From Nitrospirales bacterium (GTDB lineage Bacteria; Nitrospirota; Thermodesulfovibrionia; Thermodesulfovibrionales; Dissulfurispiraceae), in NCBI GenBank assembly GCA_020846375.1, contig JADLDZ010000089.1, forward strand, positions 1 to 5,232: a stretch of 5,232 nucleotides of DNA, given 5' to 3'. The translations under genes were made by a program, and so were the position numbers. Positions 5,154-5,232 of this stretch are shown piece after piece; the stretch's first letter is position 1; each line of letters opens with the position of its first letter. Below the pieces are notes generated by a model that was given only the letters and a program-made list of their open reading frames with translations, was not told the origin of the DNA and ran no database searches.

Positions 5154-5232
5154 TTCCCGCTGTTCGCCCCTCACCGTCAGGACGGGACACCGGGCATACC
5201 GGACAACCTTCTCGGCGGTGCTTCCAAAAAGG
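5151..5232 (-). CDS. Universal stress protein (UspA family), C-terminal fragment
   Basis: Only the last 26 codons are in the window. On the minus strand they read LFGSTAEKVVRYARCPVLTV, then RGEQRE and a TAA stop. The GSTAEKVV-x4-CPVL pattern is the end of the UspA fold: the GS pair closes the ATP-binding G-2x-G-9x-G(S/T) motif, and the CPVLTVR strand is the last beta-strand, used in dimerisation. Usp proteins are small cytoplasmic alpha/beta proteins linked to stress survival and growth arrest. The start and the rest of the gene lie beyond the right edge, so it cannot be said whether this is a single- or tandem-domain Usp. Confidence 0.85.
   Translation of the reverse strand, partial: LFGSTAEKVVRYARCPVLTVRGEQRE

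Noticed and set aside
5116..5190. Upstream extension of rsmA to an ATG at 5190
   Set aside because: It adds 25 residues before the conserved MAKKHLGQNF, and overlaps the stress-protein stop and terminator.
1..5232. CRISPR arrays, insertion sequences, tRNA or rRNA genes
   Set aside because: No regularly spaced repeats, transposase-like ORFs, terminal inverted repeats, cloverleaf folds or rRNA sequence were seen.

Overview
The window holds six protein genes with short spacers. Four are on the plus strand: the end of an ABC-transporter ATPase, a small secreted or membrane protein, a pentaheme c-type cytochrome, and a methyl-accepting chemotaxis protein. Two are on the minus strand: rsmA and the last 26 codons of a universal stress protein. 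Moderate-to-high GC, a periplasmic multiheme cytochrome, a chemoreceptor and a stand-alone universal stress protein suggest a Gram-negative anaerobic or respiratory bacterium of the Desulfuromonadota/Nitrospirota kind. This placement is inferred from gene content and cannot be refined here.

Layout. 1-660: LolD/MacB-type ATPase whose start lies before the window. 711-739: a near-consensus sigma70 promoter ending five bases before the ATG of a 97-residue exported or membrane protein (745-1038), followed by a probable terminator. 1164-1192: a second good sigma70-like promoter, then a strong Shine-Dalgarno and the cytochrome (1258-2466). 2476-2594: a long hairpin without a U-tract and then a conventional terminator. 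2684-4228: a chemoreceptor with one membrane anchor and its sensory domain at the C-terminus, followed by a very strong terminator at 4254-4299. 4315-5115 (minus): rsmA. 5132-5153 (minus): terminator of the universal stress protein gene that enters at the right edge.

The main point of interest is the cytochrome. Its reading frame is interrupted by a single TGA at 2143-2145, but the same frame continues for 106 more codons of convincing protein. Starting 15 bases after the TGA is a 7-bp hairpin with a 6-base apical loop. The loop begins 22 bases after the TGA and has G at its second position, the geometry expected of a bacterial SECIS element. The simplest reading is a 402-residue selenocysteine-containing pentaheme cytochrome, which standard gene callers would truncate or split into a cytochrome and a spurious 101-residue ORF. 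A nonsense mutation or sequencing error (TGC, TGT or TGG to TGA) is the main alternative.

The genes do not form one operon. Terminators and separate promoters indicate that the small protein, the cytochrome, the chemoreceptor, rsmA and the universal stress protein gene are largely independent units. The chemoreceptor terminator lies in the convergent gap before rsmA.
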